Of a stretch of 64,000 bases of DNA, positions 44,720 to 64,000 are shown piece after piece. The notes beneath the pieces were generated by a model. That model did no database searches. It was not told where the DNA came from and saw only the letters and a program-made list of their open reading frames with translations. The DNA comes from Cristatella mucedo (taxonomy: Eukaryota; Bryozoa; Phylactolaemata; Cristatellidae), in contig WPIO01000001.1 in NCBI GenBank assembly GCA_009760855.2, positions 21,418,501 through 21,482,500 of the forward strand. Direction: 5' to 3'. The position numbers and the translations under genes were made by a program. How positions within the stretch are numbered: position 1 is the stretch's first letter; each line of letters starts with the position of its first letter.

Positions 44720-47555
44720 ATTCACTGCTGGTCGCGATGTATTCTTTTTTTTGTAGTTCAGTCCTAATCAGACTGTGGCCTCCGGTGCCCGCTAGGTCTT
44801 GAAATTACATATATTCGCAAGGTAAAAAGATAGTATTATCAATTGATTTTCCAATTAATGACAATTAATTACGCGGTGACAGTCAGCATTAATTACGCGG
44901 CTACAGTCGTCCTCCATTACGGCAGCGTCTGCTACCGTGGCGGCGTCGAAGCAAGCTAAAGCTGTCGTGCAACGACAATTGGTGTCGCAGGAGGAGCGAT
45001 AATCTTTCTCCGTGTCATCAGTAAAGGCAACTGAACCAAGCGCTTGCACGTTCCTGCAACCAGTCGCTCGCTCCTCCATTGTAGCCTCGGTTACCTAAGC
45101 CACACTTCCGGTACTCCTGACTTTGCCAGCACTCAGTGTATGTATCCGTGCTACACTGGTTACCATCTCATTGCCTCGGCATCAGAATGTGTCACCCTAG
45201 TTTCATTCATGCTAAATAGTTCGCAATTGCGAGTCTCCTTATGCTATTGAACTCTGAATGACCACAGTAAACTGCCGGCTAAAAAAATATTTAGTCACGA
45301 GTAACTGCAGGTAACAAATATACCAAGATTGTTGCATCTTTAGCTAGTATCGAACGATAAATAGCATCATGCACTCATTTAAACTTGTTCTAAAGTCTAA
45401 GTCAGTCTGTTTCTAAATAGGATGAATTTGTAATCAGAATAGCACAATAAAAATCATGCCTGACAGTGAAAATTGCAGACAGGTTGGAGAATAATTCACA
45501 ACCATCAGCGACTATTTTTGTCCAGACTTTGCTATGAATGAGCGAGAGGTGTCGAGATAGTAAATTGATCAAAAATTCCAGTAAACTTCTAGAATCGCTC
45601 GCGACGGATAGGGATCCGATATAGCAGCATAATTTGAATAGGCTATCGGCCGAATCAAGACCTTGAGTTAGTTACCGGCGAGTTAACAGTTAGGTACCGG
45701 TTGCGGCAGTGGCTGCGCCGGCGGGTGCTCATTGCGCACCCTACAATTTGCAGCACATGTAAAGTACCTAGAAAGAGATTAAATTCTGAGGGCGCAATAC
45801 AACTTTATTATTATTATTATTATTATCCTTATTATCATTCTAGCTTCATTGTTCTCTCTAGACTAGACTCGCTGGCGTAGGGAGGAAAGCAACCCATCGG
45901 TCATTGCAACCACGGACCCATCTTGAGGGGCATTTCGAGTGGCTTTGCCGACCACCATCCCTTCACTTCCCTACGACTGGGTTCCTCAAGAAATCTCAAG
46001 ATCTGGCCTCTCCTTTGCTTAATCCTAGCTCCGCTTGTAGCGATGCTGTAGCAACTTAGTATTGGCATTATTGACGCGCTCGCAGAAATCAATAAACCTC
46101 CGTTTTAGTGCTTAGAAAGACCGCTAAGTTAGTGTTAAAATCCACTAAGCTCAGATAAGTGTTTCCTTTACTATTGAGCTGCAGTAGCTCCTGGTTGATC
46201 GACTCATAGAGAAACATCCTTAAGCACAGATCCGCCATGGCACGGCTTCCCTATACCTCCACGCTACATACATATCCTGTATATCCTTGGCTGTCCTGAC
46301 TCAGCCCTAAATGCCGCTTCCTTTGAAGGGAGAGAATTTTTCCGGCTAACCGATATGTACAGTGAGCCCTTTAGGTTTTTAGTACGCCAAAGAAGATATG
46401 CTGAGTCTTGTACTTTTTGTTCAGTTACAGATGGAGGTAAATGCTGCGGGTTTCGGCCGTATGGTGATGACGCTAGCAAGAAGCTTTAATTAGTACCTGA
46501 GAAAAAAGTGCCCAAAAACAAAACATAAGCACTGACGAGGTTAAGAAGGAGCTACCAATCCAAGGTCGTAATTAGTAAGCCTTGACATATATCTGCGTAG
46601 CATACAAGCAACCAAGCAATCCAGCTTACTACAGCAGACTCGCCTACGGTTTAGCTGCACGGCAGCTTTTGATGAATAGCACAATTATAACCATTGCACA
46701 GAAAAAGGCACTGGCGGTTTCTTGTTCTAATTGTGCTTAAACCACGAACAGAATCTTCTGGCAAGGAAGGGTATCTTCCGACCTTTTAGGACCGGCTTTC
46801 GCAATAGAATTATCTGAATGGTGCTCCAAATAATAACACCTCGCGAGATGCATTCCGGCGTGAGCTGCTGCAGACGATGCTTTGGACGAGCGAGCACATT
46901 TTCTAAAAAGAAATGTATTTCTTATGTAATTTAGAATCAAAGTTCTACTTGTAACCTCCCTGTTCACGTATTCCTGTCATAATTTAAATAGGAGTATAGC
47001 TGAGCTATCAGCCGGATGTGTGAAACAAATTGAAAATTTCGACCAATGCTGGCGTAGCGCGAGAATGGCCTACAAAGCATGAACCCAAACGGGTGGCTAA
47101 ATTTCTTTCGCCTCACCGACCGCTGTCGGCAGACAAATTTCCTTCAGCTCGCCTTCGCTTACGCCTTTGCTATAGAAAGCGTCACTCAGAGGAAGGCGAA
47201 TGCGTAGGCTTTGAATTTCACATCGTTACCAGCTAGATCGCACAAAATTTCATTTCATTGCACAGGCCACAAACAAAGACGCCTTGCACAGTGAATCCGT
47301 TGGCCTTCTAACATTAACTGCAGTTACATTTGTTCTACTTAGAGTGGACTTGCCGACTGGCGTCACGAACATTAGAGCCATATTATCAACGCTAGATTCG
47401 GCATAGCATGCATAACGTTAATTTGTACGCGTCTAGATCTCGTAATGCAGTCCTGCTACCGTCCTTTAAATTAAACTTGTGAATCCATTTAATATTGAAC
47501 GCGAGAGAAGTCAATACTGGAACCTAATAGGTTTGCCGTGCCAGTCGAAGACATT
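44720..47555. other. mostly unassigned
   Basis: Apart from a LINE A tail at 45740-45832, no repeat or coding exon is recognised. Short frames on both strands lack domains. Confidence 0.3.
45740..45832 (+). mobile_element. LINE A 3' tail
   Basis: TTTGCAGCACATGTAAAGTACC, the hairpin and an ATT array. Confidence 0.8.
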
Positions 47556-47788
47556 ATGATATATGATAGTGACAATAATGCATTTGCATAGCGCCCTGAG
47601 AGAGCTAAAACGTTTCTTACCGCATTCATAGCCAGGGTGACTTGTGCTAGCCCAAGTAGACGTGTGACGTACAGGTGAGGCTAGCGCCTCTAAGCACAGG
47701 TCGAGAAGCAACTCAAATGCTACAGCACGGCACCGATCGCAGAGCGAAAAAAATACATAGCTTATATATAATATATATATATATATAT

Positions 47789-47921
47789 AATTCATTTGTA
47801 TAGCGCCCTAAGAGAACTTAATCACTGTTCAGGCGCTTCACATATGCCTCGGGGCTCGAGCCCGCGACCTCAGCCAGACCTTGGTCGGGGCGAGCACCTT
47901 AACGGCTGGACCAAACCAGCT
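47789..47921 (-). mobile_element. SINE1 copy
   Basis: Full order on the minus strand: head with an A box, B-box region GGGCTCGAGCCC, tail hairpin CTAAGAGAACTTAATC, then an AT repeat. Another tail fragment (47560-47610) precedes it. Confidence 0.85.
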
Positions 47922-47927
47922 CGGCGC

Positions 47928-48032
47928 TTATTAGTATAGCACCCTAAGAAAACTTAATCTCTATCCTGGCGCTTTACGTATGCTGCAGGGTTCAAGCCCT
48001 TGACCTCGGTGGTTTAAGGCTAGTATCTGACG
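47928..48032 (-). mobile_element. SINE1 copy, truncated
   Basis: The tail hairpin and a B-box region GGGTTCAAGCCC are present. The head is missing. Confidence 0.75.
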
Positions 48033-48034
48033 AC

Positions 48035-48825
48035 TGGGCTCAACTGGGGTGGCACAAGCAAGGTGACAATCGATAGCGTAATTCCTGTACCGTAATAGCA
48101 AGTCCATGTTGCTAACATATAAGCTGTACATTCCGCGACCGCAGAGGGCCACATCCGATTAAATTGAAGCACAAAGCGCAGCAACCGGTAGGCCAACTTA
48201 ACAATATACGAATGTCAAGCAATTGTCATCTAGTCAGAGCCTTTCTTGACACGTTTCTGTAAATCGAGCCTTGGCTCGAAGCGTGTACGCTGACGATTTA
48301 TAATTGCAATCGGGTACCGAGCTTTAGCATTATGCTTGCTTCGGTCAGCTTCGTCGCATCTCACGAACGAAGGCGTGTGTCGTCTGATTCTGCAAGTTTC
48401 AACGACGGTCCCAGGACGAACCGCAGGTCACTTGACCTGTAATTGAGAGATGCTGCGTTTTGCTCGCTAATTTGCGGGAGATCGAATTCTCTTCCGACAT
48501 CGACAAAATCCTCGGCACATCGGATCCTTTGCAGACATTTGTGCTCTGGATTTGCCAGATAATTTCGGCGCAAAAATTACTTAAACGCATTACTTAAACG
48601 CAAAAATTGTTCAAACGCATCGCTCTTTGGGGGGCAAGAGGGTCTCACTGCACTAGTTGCGGAGCAGCAGGAATTTTCGTTCAAGTGTGGTAAGACCGGT
48701 AGCACTTTCACGTAGGCGAGGCTAGACCCGCAATTAATAAAAAGTAATTTCAGCAATAAACCGCAGCTATTAATAGACACCAACTCGGCGGCTGCCGATC
48801 GAGTGGAATTGAGCAATAATTTCCA
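48035..48825. other. unassigned
   Basis: Minus-strand frames of 60-70 codons at 48361-48590 are open in two phases without a domain. Nothing recognised. Confidence 0.3.
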
Positions 48826-48829
48826 CGTT

Positions 48830-50130
48830 GGTGACAGTCGGAGGGGGCGTGAGAAGAAATAGGGGGCTGCGCCGGTCGCTCTCCCGTTGTAAGGCAGTGT
48901 GCAAATCACCCCTGTCCGCTCCGTACTGGCCCCGACACTGGCTACAGAGTAGCATCGAGAATCGCGTAGCAGGGACCGACCGACCGCTCAGACAGGCAGC
49001 TCAAAGCTATCTCGTCAAAGCTATCTACCGCCTCGGTCTCCGCCCCGGCTTCGCCCGTGCTTTTATTTTCACTCTCTCGCGGAATAGCGATTCCAAAAGA
49101 TGGCGCAGCTTCATTTCGTGGACGCTTGCGAACGCAACGAAGATTAGCAGCCGCCGTCGCCGCCGTCGCCGCCGCCGCCGCCGCCGCCGCCGCCGGTGGC
49201 TGCTCTCTGCTCCCTCCAGCCGTTCACTTCGGCATCGGGCGTACGACATGAAAACCTGGTGCTTAAGCTTGCTCTCGTTGCATTCTAAAGAGGCTTTGCA
49301 ACGCGCGCTGTTTTTCTTTTTAGCGAGCACCCGCACGGAGTCGCGCTGCGAGGCATTTGAGCCACGAACGCAGTCCGCCAGCGGTATCCTGGCCGCCGCA
49401 GCTTTGGACGTCTGCCTGCGTACGTCCGCCGAATGCGTCCGCTCACAGTGCGAGGGGAGGGGCAGAGCGAAAAAGATCGCAAAGGTCGAGCGATTAGATA
49501 GCAACGACCTTAGAGAGAGGCCAGCCTATTGCTGCGGCGGCCAGGGTCGCGCTCTCGCACGGTCAGCTGGTCGCGCAGAGTTTAATCGTGACTCGGCGCA
49601 TGGGCTGGCTCCCTTCAGAATCGCTGCTATCTGCCGAAGCGAGGCGAAGCCGGCGCAAAGCTGCGCCTCCTCGGTCGCGGCTGCTGCTGCTGTAAACCCT
49701 TGCATCGGGGAGCCAGACTGTCTCCAAATAGTCTTGCAACGACGCGCGTGCAGCGGCTGTTCGCCAACGTCCTTAGGCCGCACACCCGACGCTCGCGGCG
49801 GTACTAGTCGTAGCCAAGATTTGGCCGCCGAACAGATGCCGGCGAAGCCTGATAAGCCTCGAAAACGCGGGCGGCGACTAGAGGGTGCAGCGCTCGTAGT
49901 TTTGCATGTCGTCAAGGCCGGCGCATGACCGGCGCCTTCGACTGCCACCGCCAGTTGACTTTCTACGCTAAAGGGGGGCGGAAGGTCGGCTCACTTCGCA
50001 GACCTCTCGCGCGCTCCCTTCTCCCCACATTCCCGCTACTGTCTCCCCTCGCGTGCCGCCGCCACATCGATCGCTGAGCGCCGCTTCGCGCTCGCACGCC
50101 GCGCCGCATCGGCCGGCGCGGGCGGTCCAC
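48830..50130. promoter_or_regulatory. CpG-rich region with CCG repeat
   Basis: GC- and CpG-rich over 1.3 kb, with a CCG trinucleotide array at 49142-49197. A 366-codon plus-strand frame and minus-strand frames of up to 159 codons overlap with no domains and with poly-Arg from the CCG run, so they are best explained by low stop-codon frequency. It is probably a promoter or CpG island of an unseen gene. Confidence 0.4.
49142..49197. repeat. CCG trinucleotide repeat
   Basis: Tandem CCG with a few GTC interruptions. Confidence 0.9.
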
Positions 50131-50154
50131 CCGCGATGCCTCGTCGAAGATAAC

Positions 50155-50294
50155 AATATAATTCATTTGTATAGCGCCCCAAGAGAACTAAATCTCTATT
50201 CAGGCGCTTCACATGTGCCTCGGGGCTCGAGCCCACGACCTCAGTCAGACCTTGGTCGGGGCGAGAGCACCTTAACCGCTAGACCAAACCAGCT
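50155..50294 (-). mobile_element. SINE1 copy, well preserved
   Basis: Read on the minus strand: A-box region TGGTCTAGCGGTTAAGG, B-box region GGGCTCGAGCCC (50234-50223), then GAAGCGCCTGAATAGAG and the matching TCTCTTGGGGCGCTATAC forming the 3' hairpin, and an AT-rich end. Reference copy for the family. Confidence 0.88.
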
Positions 50295-50299
50295 TCGTC

Positions 50300-51225
50300 G
50301 AAGCCCGGTCAGTGCGACCACAAAACTACAGTGCCAACACAAAGGTGCGCCCGCGGTAGCGGAACGCAGCAGCAACGTGAGTGCCCGCACGTTAAGATTA
50401 CTGGTCCGTACTTGTGGCGCAGAGGCGCACATTCAGCAGCGACAGAGGGCAGCAGGCCATGGCGTCAAGCGAGTCTCGTACACATCGCACTGCTGACGTG
50501 ACGACGGGCCCACTTTGCCTCGGGCGCTACTTTCGCCCGTACTCGACGCATGGAGCTCGATTGACTATCAACATTGACTTAAAACTTGCATGCTGTATCG
50601 TATGTGGTAGGTTCGAAAAGATTCATTTCCTCGACATTATAATTCAGGAAAGGCGAATGATATTTCGAAAGTCGCAATCTGCGTATCTAGCACACCGCCG
50701 GTACACTGCCCCTCCATAAATTATGGCCATCCGCCGCCGAAATAATACATATAACCTATTGCAACCATCTGCAGTAGTTATCAGCATTCGGCTTCGCCAC
50801 CTCGTTATGCTCTATCGTACGCTGCAACTAAAGATTTTAAGAAGCCTTCTTCTTCGAAGCTGTTTAGCCTTCATCTTCACCGAAGACAGTTGTCACCGCT
50901 CGAGGTGGGCTTTAAAGGGTCCCCACCCCCAGAAACCCTCGGCTTTTTGGATGTTCAGGTCGTTAGCACTTCATTTTCTGGAGACAGGCGATCGCCTTTA
51001 GTTTCAGCGCTGCACGTAAAGTAATCTCAAACTAGATCGAGATTAATACACTCAACATCAAGACAAGCAGATGTGCCTGTACCATTGCACAAGCTAGTGT
51101 GACTGCGAACTATCAGAATTATGACTTCCATCCGCTCAGCAACCCAGTCCTGTTGTTTTTCATACAGTTACACAGAATGTGGAGTATGATAAAATACTTG
51201 CGGCAGAATTCGTACGTATATAAAC
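50300..51225. other. unassigned
   Basis: Frames of up to 147 codons overlap the CpG-rich edge but show no domain. Nothing recognised. Confidence 0.3.
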
Positions 51226-51229
51226 GCCA

Positions 51230-51366
51230 TTAATAGAGCGCCCTAAGAGAACTTGGTCTCTATCCAAGCGCTTTACTTATGATGCAAGATTCGAGCTCAC
51301 AATATTGATCTATAAGTCTTGATCTATAAAGGTCGTTCAGCACGTTAGACCTGGGCCAAACCAGCT
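51230..51366 (-). mobile_element. SINE1 copy, diverged
   Basis: Tail hairpin CCCTAAGAGAACTTGGTC, a decayed B box and the head GGGCCAAACCAGCT. Confidence 0.75.
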
Positions 51367-51599
51367 CTTGTGAGCGTACGCGCAAGCAGACTATAGGAAC
51401 GAAGGAAAAAATTAAGTTATTCAAAAGCAGTACAAGAATTTCAATCCATTTGGTTTTGCAACGCGCCCATTCATCAACCGTAGCTATGCCTTTAGCTGCA
51501 TAAGGCTGGTAGACGTGCATGTGCAGCTTACGGTTTTGAATTCATCAAGTGGCAAAGTCAATTAAATCTTCACCAAGAAGCAAGGTTGAAATTATGATG

Positions 51600-51770
51600 C
51601 GCAAGGGAATAATCTTTCCTATAACGGCGACAGCCATTAAGGTTCTTCTGCCGTTCTACGTATGCGGCTGTTAAATCAGCCAATATGGAGAGTGATGCTA
51701 GGATTACTGCCGCTTGCAGGTGGCAATAAAAGATCGCCTGAAAATCATGGCTCTACTTCTCCATTAGGCT
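51600..51770. mobile_element. two SINE2 fragments in opposite orientation
   Basis: 51617-51690 is the SINE2 body and tail in plus orientation. 51695-51770 is minus orientation. They may come from one copy by local inversion or from two insertions. Confidence 0.55.
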
Positions 51771-52163
51771 ATAGCAAAAAATATCGTGAAAGTAAAAAAA
51801 AACTCACAAGCCAAGAGAAATTGAGCTGAAAGATGCTTTTTTTTAAATATCGGATGCGAACCACACTCCTTCAAGGTCAGCCATTCGTTGTACTCATGGT
51901 TCAAGATTGTTTTAGGGCAGTCAAACTAAGCCACGACTCCACCTGTTTGCACGCCGCAAAGCATACTTTCAGATCATTTGATGAATAAGAAATTTCTGGC
52001 GCACATGTCTCGATGTGCTTAGGAAAATCTTCTACTGCGATACTGTCGACCTTCGATTTTTCCAGCTCTGTATTCTCCTATTATGTACACGCGGTAGGCT
52101 AACGGCAAAAGTGGTGTAGAATCTACAGATTAAAGCCAATTCTAGCATATACATAAATATATA

Positions 52164-53335
52164 TCAAGATTTATTAAAATATTTAACGTGCGTGTATGCA
52201 TTGGCCAGCGGTGCCCTGCCCTGCCGTGTCGCGGGTGCTACCCGGGCCTCCCGGTTCAGGAACAAGGACCACACGGCTTGCGAGCCGGTACTTGTGTCGG
52301 AGACGCAGTGCCGCCTTAAAACCGTCCTTTCCGCTCGTGGCATGCCGAGTTCGGCCAGGCGAGCTTCATTATTTGGCCACCAGCTGCCGAGAGCTCCGAC
52401 CACGATGGGTCTCATCACTGCCGACCGATAGCCAACGGTCAGGAAAAAACCGGGCAATGGCTGCATATTTATCAATCTTTTTCCGGGCCGCCATAATCAA
52501 AGCATCCTTGCTGCTGTCGAACGGCACCGTCACATCAGTGATTACAAAATCAGTGTCATTGTCAATAAATAGGTCTGTCTTGAGAGCCAGACCATCGGCA
52601 AGGGGAGAGCTCGACATGAAGTTGAGCATGGTTACCGGAAGAGCTCCGATTAGGCGACCCAGAACCAGGATGTGTAGGGCCGTAATTGCATCCAGCATCG
52701 GTCGGCAGTGGCTGAGCACGTGGCAAACGGTCTCTGCCTCCGTGCTGCATAGGGGGCAGCTGGTAACCGTCCCAGGGTGTGCCCGACTCCTGCAGGGCAG
52801 CAGCCACTGGCAGCACGTCCAGGATCTCGCTCGGTGCAAGAACCGCCAAGCCCGGAACGACAGGCCCATGGTCAAGAAGTGACTGTGGATGGCCAATCTG
52901 TCCTGGGCAGGCAGCGGCTGACCCTGCCCTGTGCAAGCTGGGCCACCCAAGCACGGCTTCCACGAGCCTGGCGAACTCTTGCAGCTTCGTGATGACCACT
53001 CGTGGCCCGACCCAGTGCTCGATGCCGTCAGGGTCGGTGGGCACATCCAGCGCTTCAGGGCCGGTCAGCGAGAGGCGACAGGAGGGCCGCTTGAGCACTT
53101 ACGAGCGTCGGGCCAACCCTGTTGCCAGGGCCGAAGGCTGCTGGGCTCAGGTATCGCGAATGCTCCTCATCAGACGACGGCTTGTCATTTAGGCTGGCGA
53201 CTGCCAGGTCGAGTCTGTGACGGGCGACTTGACGGACGCACACGTTGGGCAAGCACAGCATGCGATAGGGTTGTGCAGCTCGTAGGATGGATGCGTTCGT
53301 CCCGAAGGGGATCAAGCCAAGCTTGCCAAGGCGAA
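52164..53335 (-). mobile_element. R2-type LINE with restriction-like endonuclease, 5'-truncated
   Basis: The frame at 53046-52369 holds GLSFRAWRFLHRAR, a CCHC finger (CPLC...CHVLSHC) and an endonuclease core with TDLFIDNDTDFVITDVTVPF followed by a KK..KY segment. This is the C-terminal order of R2/NeSL/R4-type elements: finger, then a PD-(D/E)xK-like nuclease. The C-terminal end (ALGSWWPNNEARLAELG) lies in another frame at 52475-52164, so a frameshift lies near 52430. Other shifts lie upstream at about 53050. The 5' side ends at a long AT array and the 3' side in AT-rich repeats. No reverse transcriptase core is present. Confidence 0.8.
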
Positions 53336-53351
53336 AACTGGAAATGCACCA

Positions 53352-53757
<406 letters not shown>

Positions 53758-54135
53758 CTGACAGGCAGCTGCTGTCTGCCAAAAGAAACTATGGCCGCCC
53801 AAGAGACTCTCTCGTCATTGGCCGACCCGTGACCAACAGATTATATCTACTAATATTAGCTTCTGCATGTCGTTGCGCCTTGACCGCTTCGAAGAAAATT
53901 AAAATTTTAATTTTAATTGATTGGAAATACTTTTTATCTACGGTAACTAATGACACAAAAGTTTCCAACAGTTTTAACGCCTGCTTGGCCAGTGCGGCCT
54001 TGAACGGGATGTGTCATGGAGGGCCGTAACGTAGCTCGCAATTGGCGGCCTGCTGCTGAATGCCATGAGACAGGATGGTCCTCACGGGCACCGACCCATA
54101 CAAACGCGGCTCACTCCATAGCGAAGATATAGAGC

Positions 54136-63131
<8,996 letters not shown>

Positions 63132-64000
63132 GTAAGTTGTGAGCATCATGCATATCGCTATCTGCTGCTCATTAGTTGTGAGAGATGTGCACACAGGGCC
63201 TTCAGAGTTGTTATGCAGGCCACCAATGTGGTCATTGGATAACTGGCTCATTATCCTGCTGAAAAATAAATATGCCTCCCAACAGTTGTCCACTGCACAG
63301 AGTGCCAATATTTGTAGCACATTGATGTAAAAGTTCATCTCCATAATGCCAGGAATGCTGTGCACAATTCTCCAAGAACTGCACCGGATTAAGAGGCCCA
63401 AACTATGGTCTTGCTACTGCCGTACTGACTAGTGTGCTGTTGGCAGTCATCTCTGCATTCCTTGCCTTTTCTTCTGCTTACTTCGAGCCCAGCATTTTTG
63501 TTACTTTAGCGTTAGAATTGTTTTCTTCTGTCTAGTAAACTGAGCACCAATCTTCTTGAGTCCAGTAGGCGTGGCATTTGGTCAAAAGCAATCTTTCAGT
63601 GTTGTGCTGCTTACCTAGCTAGTATGCTATTTTGGTCACTTGTTAGTGATGTTATCTTGAAGTCGATGCTGCACCTTCTATTGTACTAGCTCGGCCAAGA
63701 TGGCTTTCCAATAACGTAGTTCAGTCATATTCAGCAATGTCTTGTTCTTGCAGCCTAGGCAGTAGCTGTTGGCCATGGAGCCTTCCTAGTGGCTAAACCA
63801 GATTATAAATGACACAACCTTTCCTTATTCCATGTATACCAATGATCATCCTAATACTCTTAATATTCTGTTTTGAAGGACTAGCCAATTACCTTTAGCA
63901 AAGTAGCTATGCTCATTATCCTTTTGCATTCTTCAGCCAAACCGGTTCCCACCCAATTGACTGTAGTGGAAATAAAACAGGGTGGAAATTCGTGAGCATC
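63132..64000 (+). other. SMG5: SMG5 intron 6, continuing past the window
   Basis: An acceptor-like TTGTTCTTGCAG at about 63743-63754 is followed by a frame that, in the required phase, reads CLGSSCWPWSLPSG and then stops, so I do not accept it as exon 7. Confidence 0.5.

Noticed and set aside
48828..49928. 366-codon plus-strand frame
   Set aside because: No domain, Arg runs from the CCG repeat, and overlapping open frames on the other strand. The length is explained by GC-rich, stop-poor sequence.
53791..53834. alternative SMG5 first exon starting at ATG 53791
   Set aside because: It fits the phase but has a weak GTGACC donor. The exon at 54136-54206 has a strong donor and resembles the SMG5 N-terminus better.
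63755..63800. possible SMG5 exon 7
   Set aside because: Good acceptor, but the frame demanded by exon 6 stops after 14 residues and does not resemble SMG5.

Overview
This is nuclear DNA from an animal, most likely an invertebrate; I cannot name the phylum. The evidence is small exons joined by phase-consistent GT-AG introns, two families of CR1/L2-like non-LTR retrotransposons that end in short tandem repeats, two tRNA-derived SINE families, an R2-type restriction-like-endonuclease LINE, and long GA, GT and AT microsatellites. Repeats make up most of the window and many are nested in each other.

Four genes can be supported. (1) On the minus strand, 3811-15531: five exons that join in phase encode a cytoplasmic tail, one transmembrane helix and an aldose-1-epimerase (galactose mutarotase) fold. 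The arginine and both histidines of the active site that fall in the visible part are replaced. The 3' exons are not found and may lie off the left edge. (2) On the plus strand, 8724-9036: a probable last exon with a death-domain-like sequence, inside an intron of gene 1. (3) On the minus strand, 28317-35247: a complete two-exon gene for a 333-residue cholesterol 25-hydroxylase-like membrane enzyme with all three histidine boxes. (4) On the plus strand, 54136-63131: the first six exons (247 codons) of SMG5, the nonsense-mediated decay factor, running off the right edge.

Layout. 1-3800 holds LINE A, SINE2, a CpG-rich patch, and SINE1 interrupted by LINE B. 3.8-15.6 kb is the mutarotase-like gene, with LINE A/B copies and the death-domain exon in its introns. 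16-18.5 kb holds LINE fragments, microsatellites, a 40-bp minisatellite and telomere-like repeats. 18.5-21.1 kb is a CpG-rich, promoter-like region bordered by GA arrays, the second about 670 bp long. 22.6-24.0 kb is a decayed copy of a dispersed gene family. 24.1-27.4 kb holds two plus-strand LINE A copies. 27.7-35.4 kb is the CH25H-like gene. 35.4-48.8 kb is mostly repeats and unassigned sequence. 48.8-50.1 kb is a second CpG-rich region. 50.1-53.8 kb holds SINEs, the R2-type LINE and AT-rich inverted repeats. SMG5 fills the rest.

The four genes have no evident common pathway. The most unusual item is the membrane-anchored mutarotase fold without its active-site residues. Next is the shared 3' hairpin of LINE A and SINE1, which suggests that LINE A mobilises SINE1. 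All similarity calls were made by eye and no search was run.
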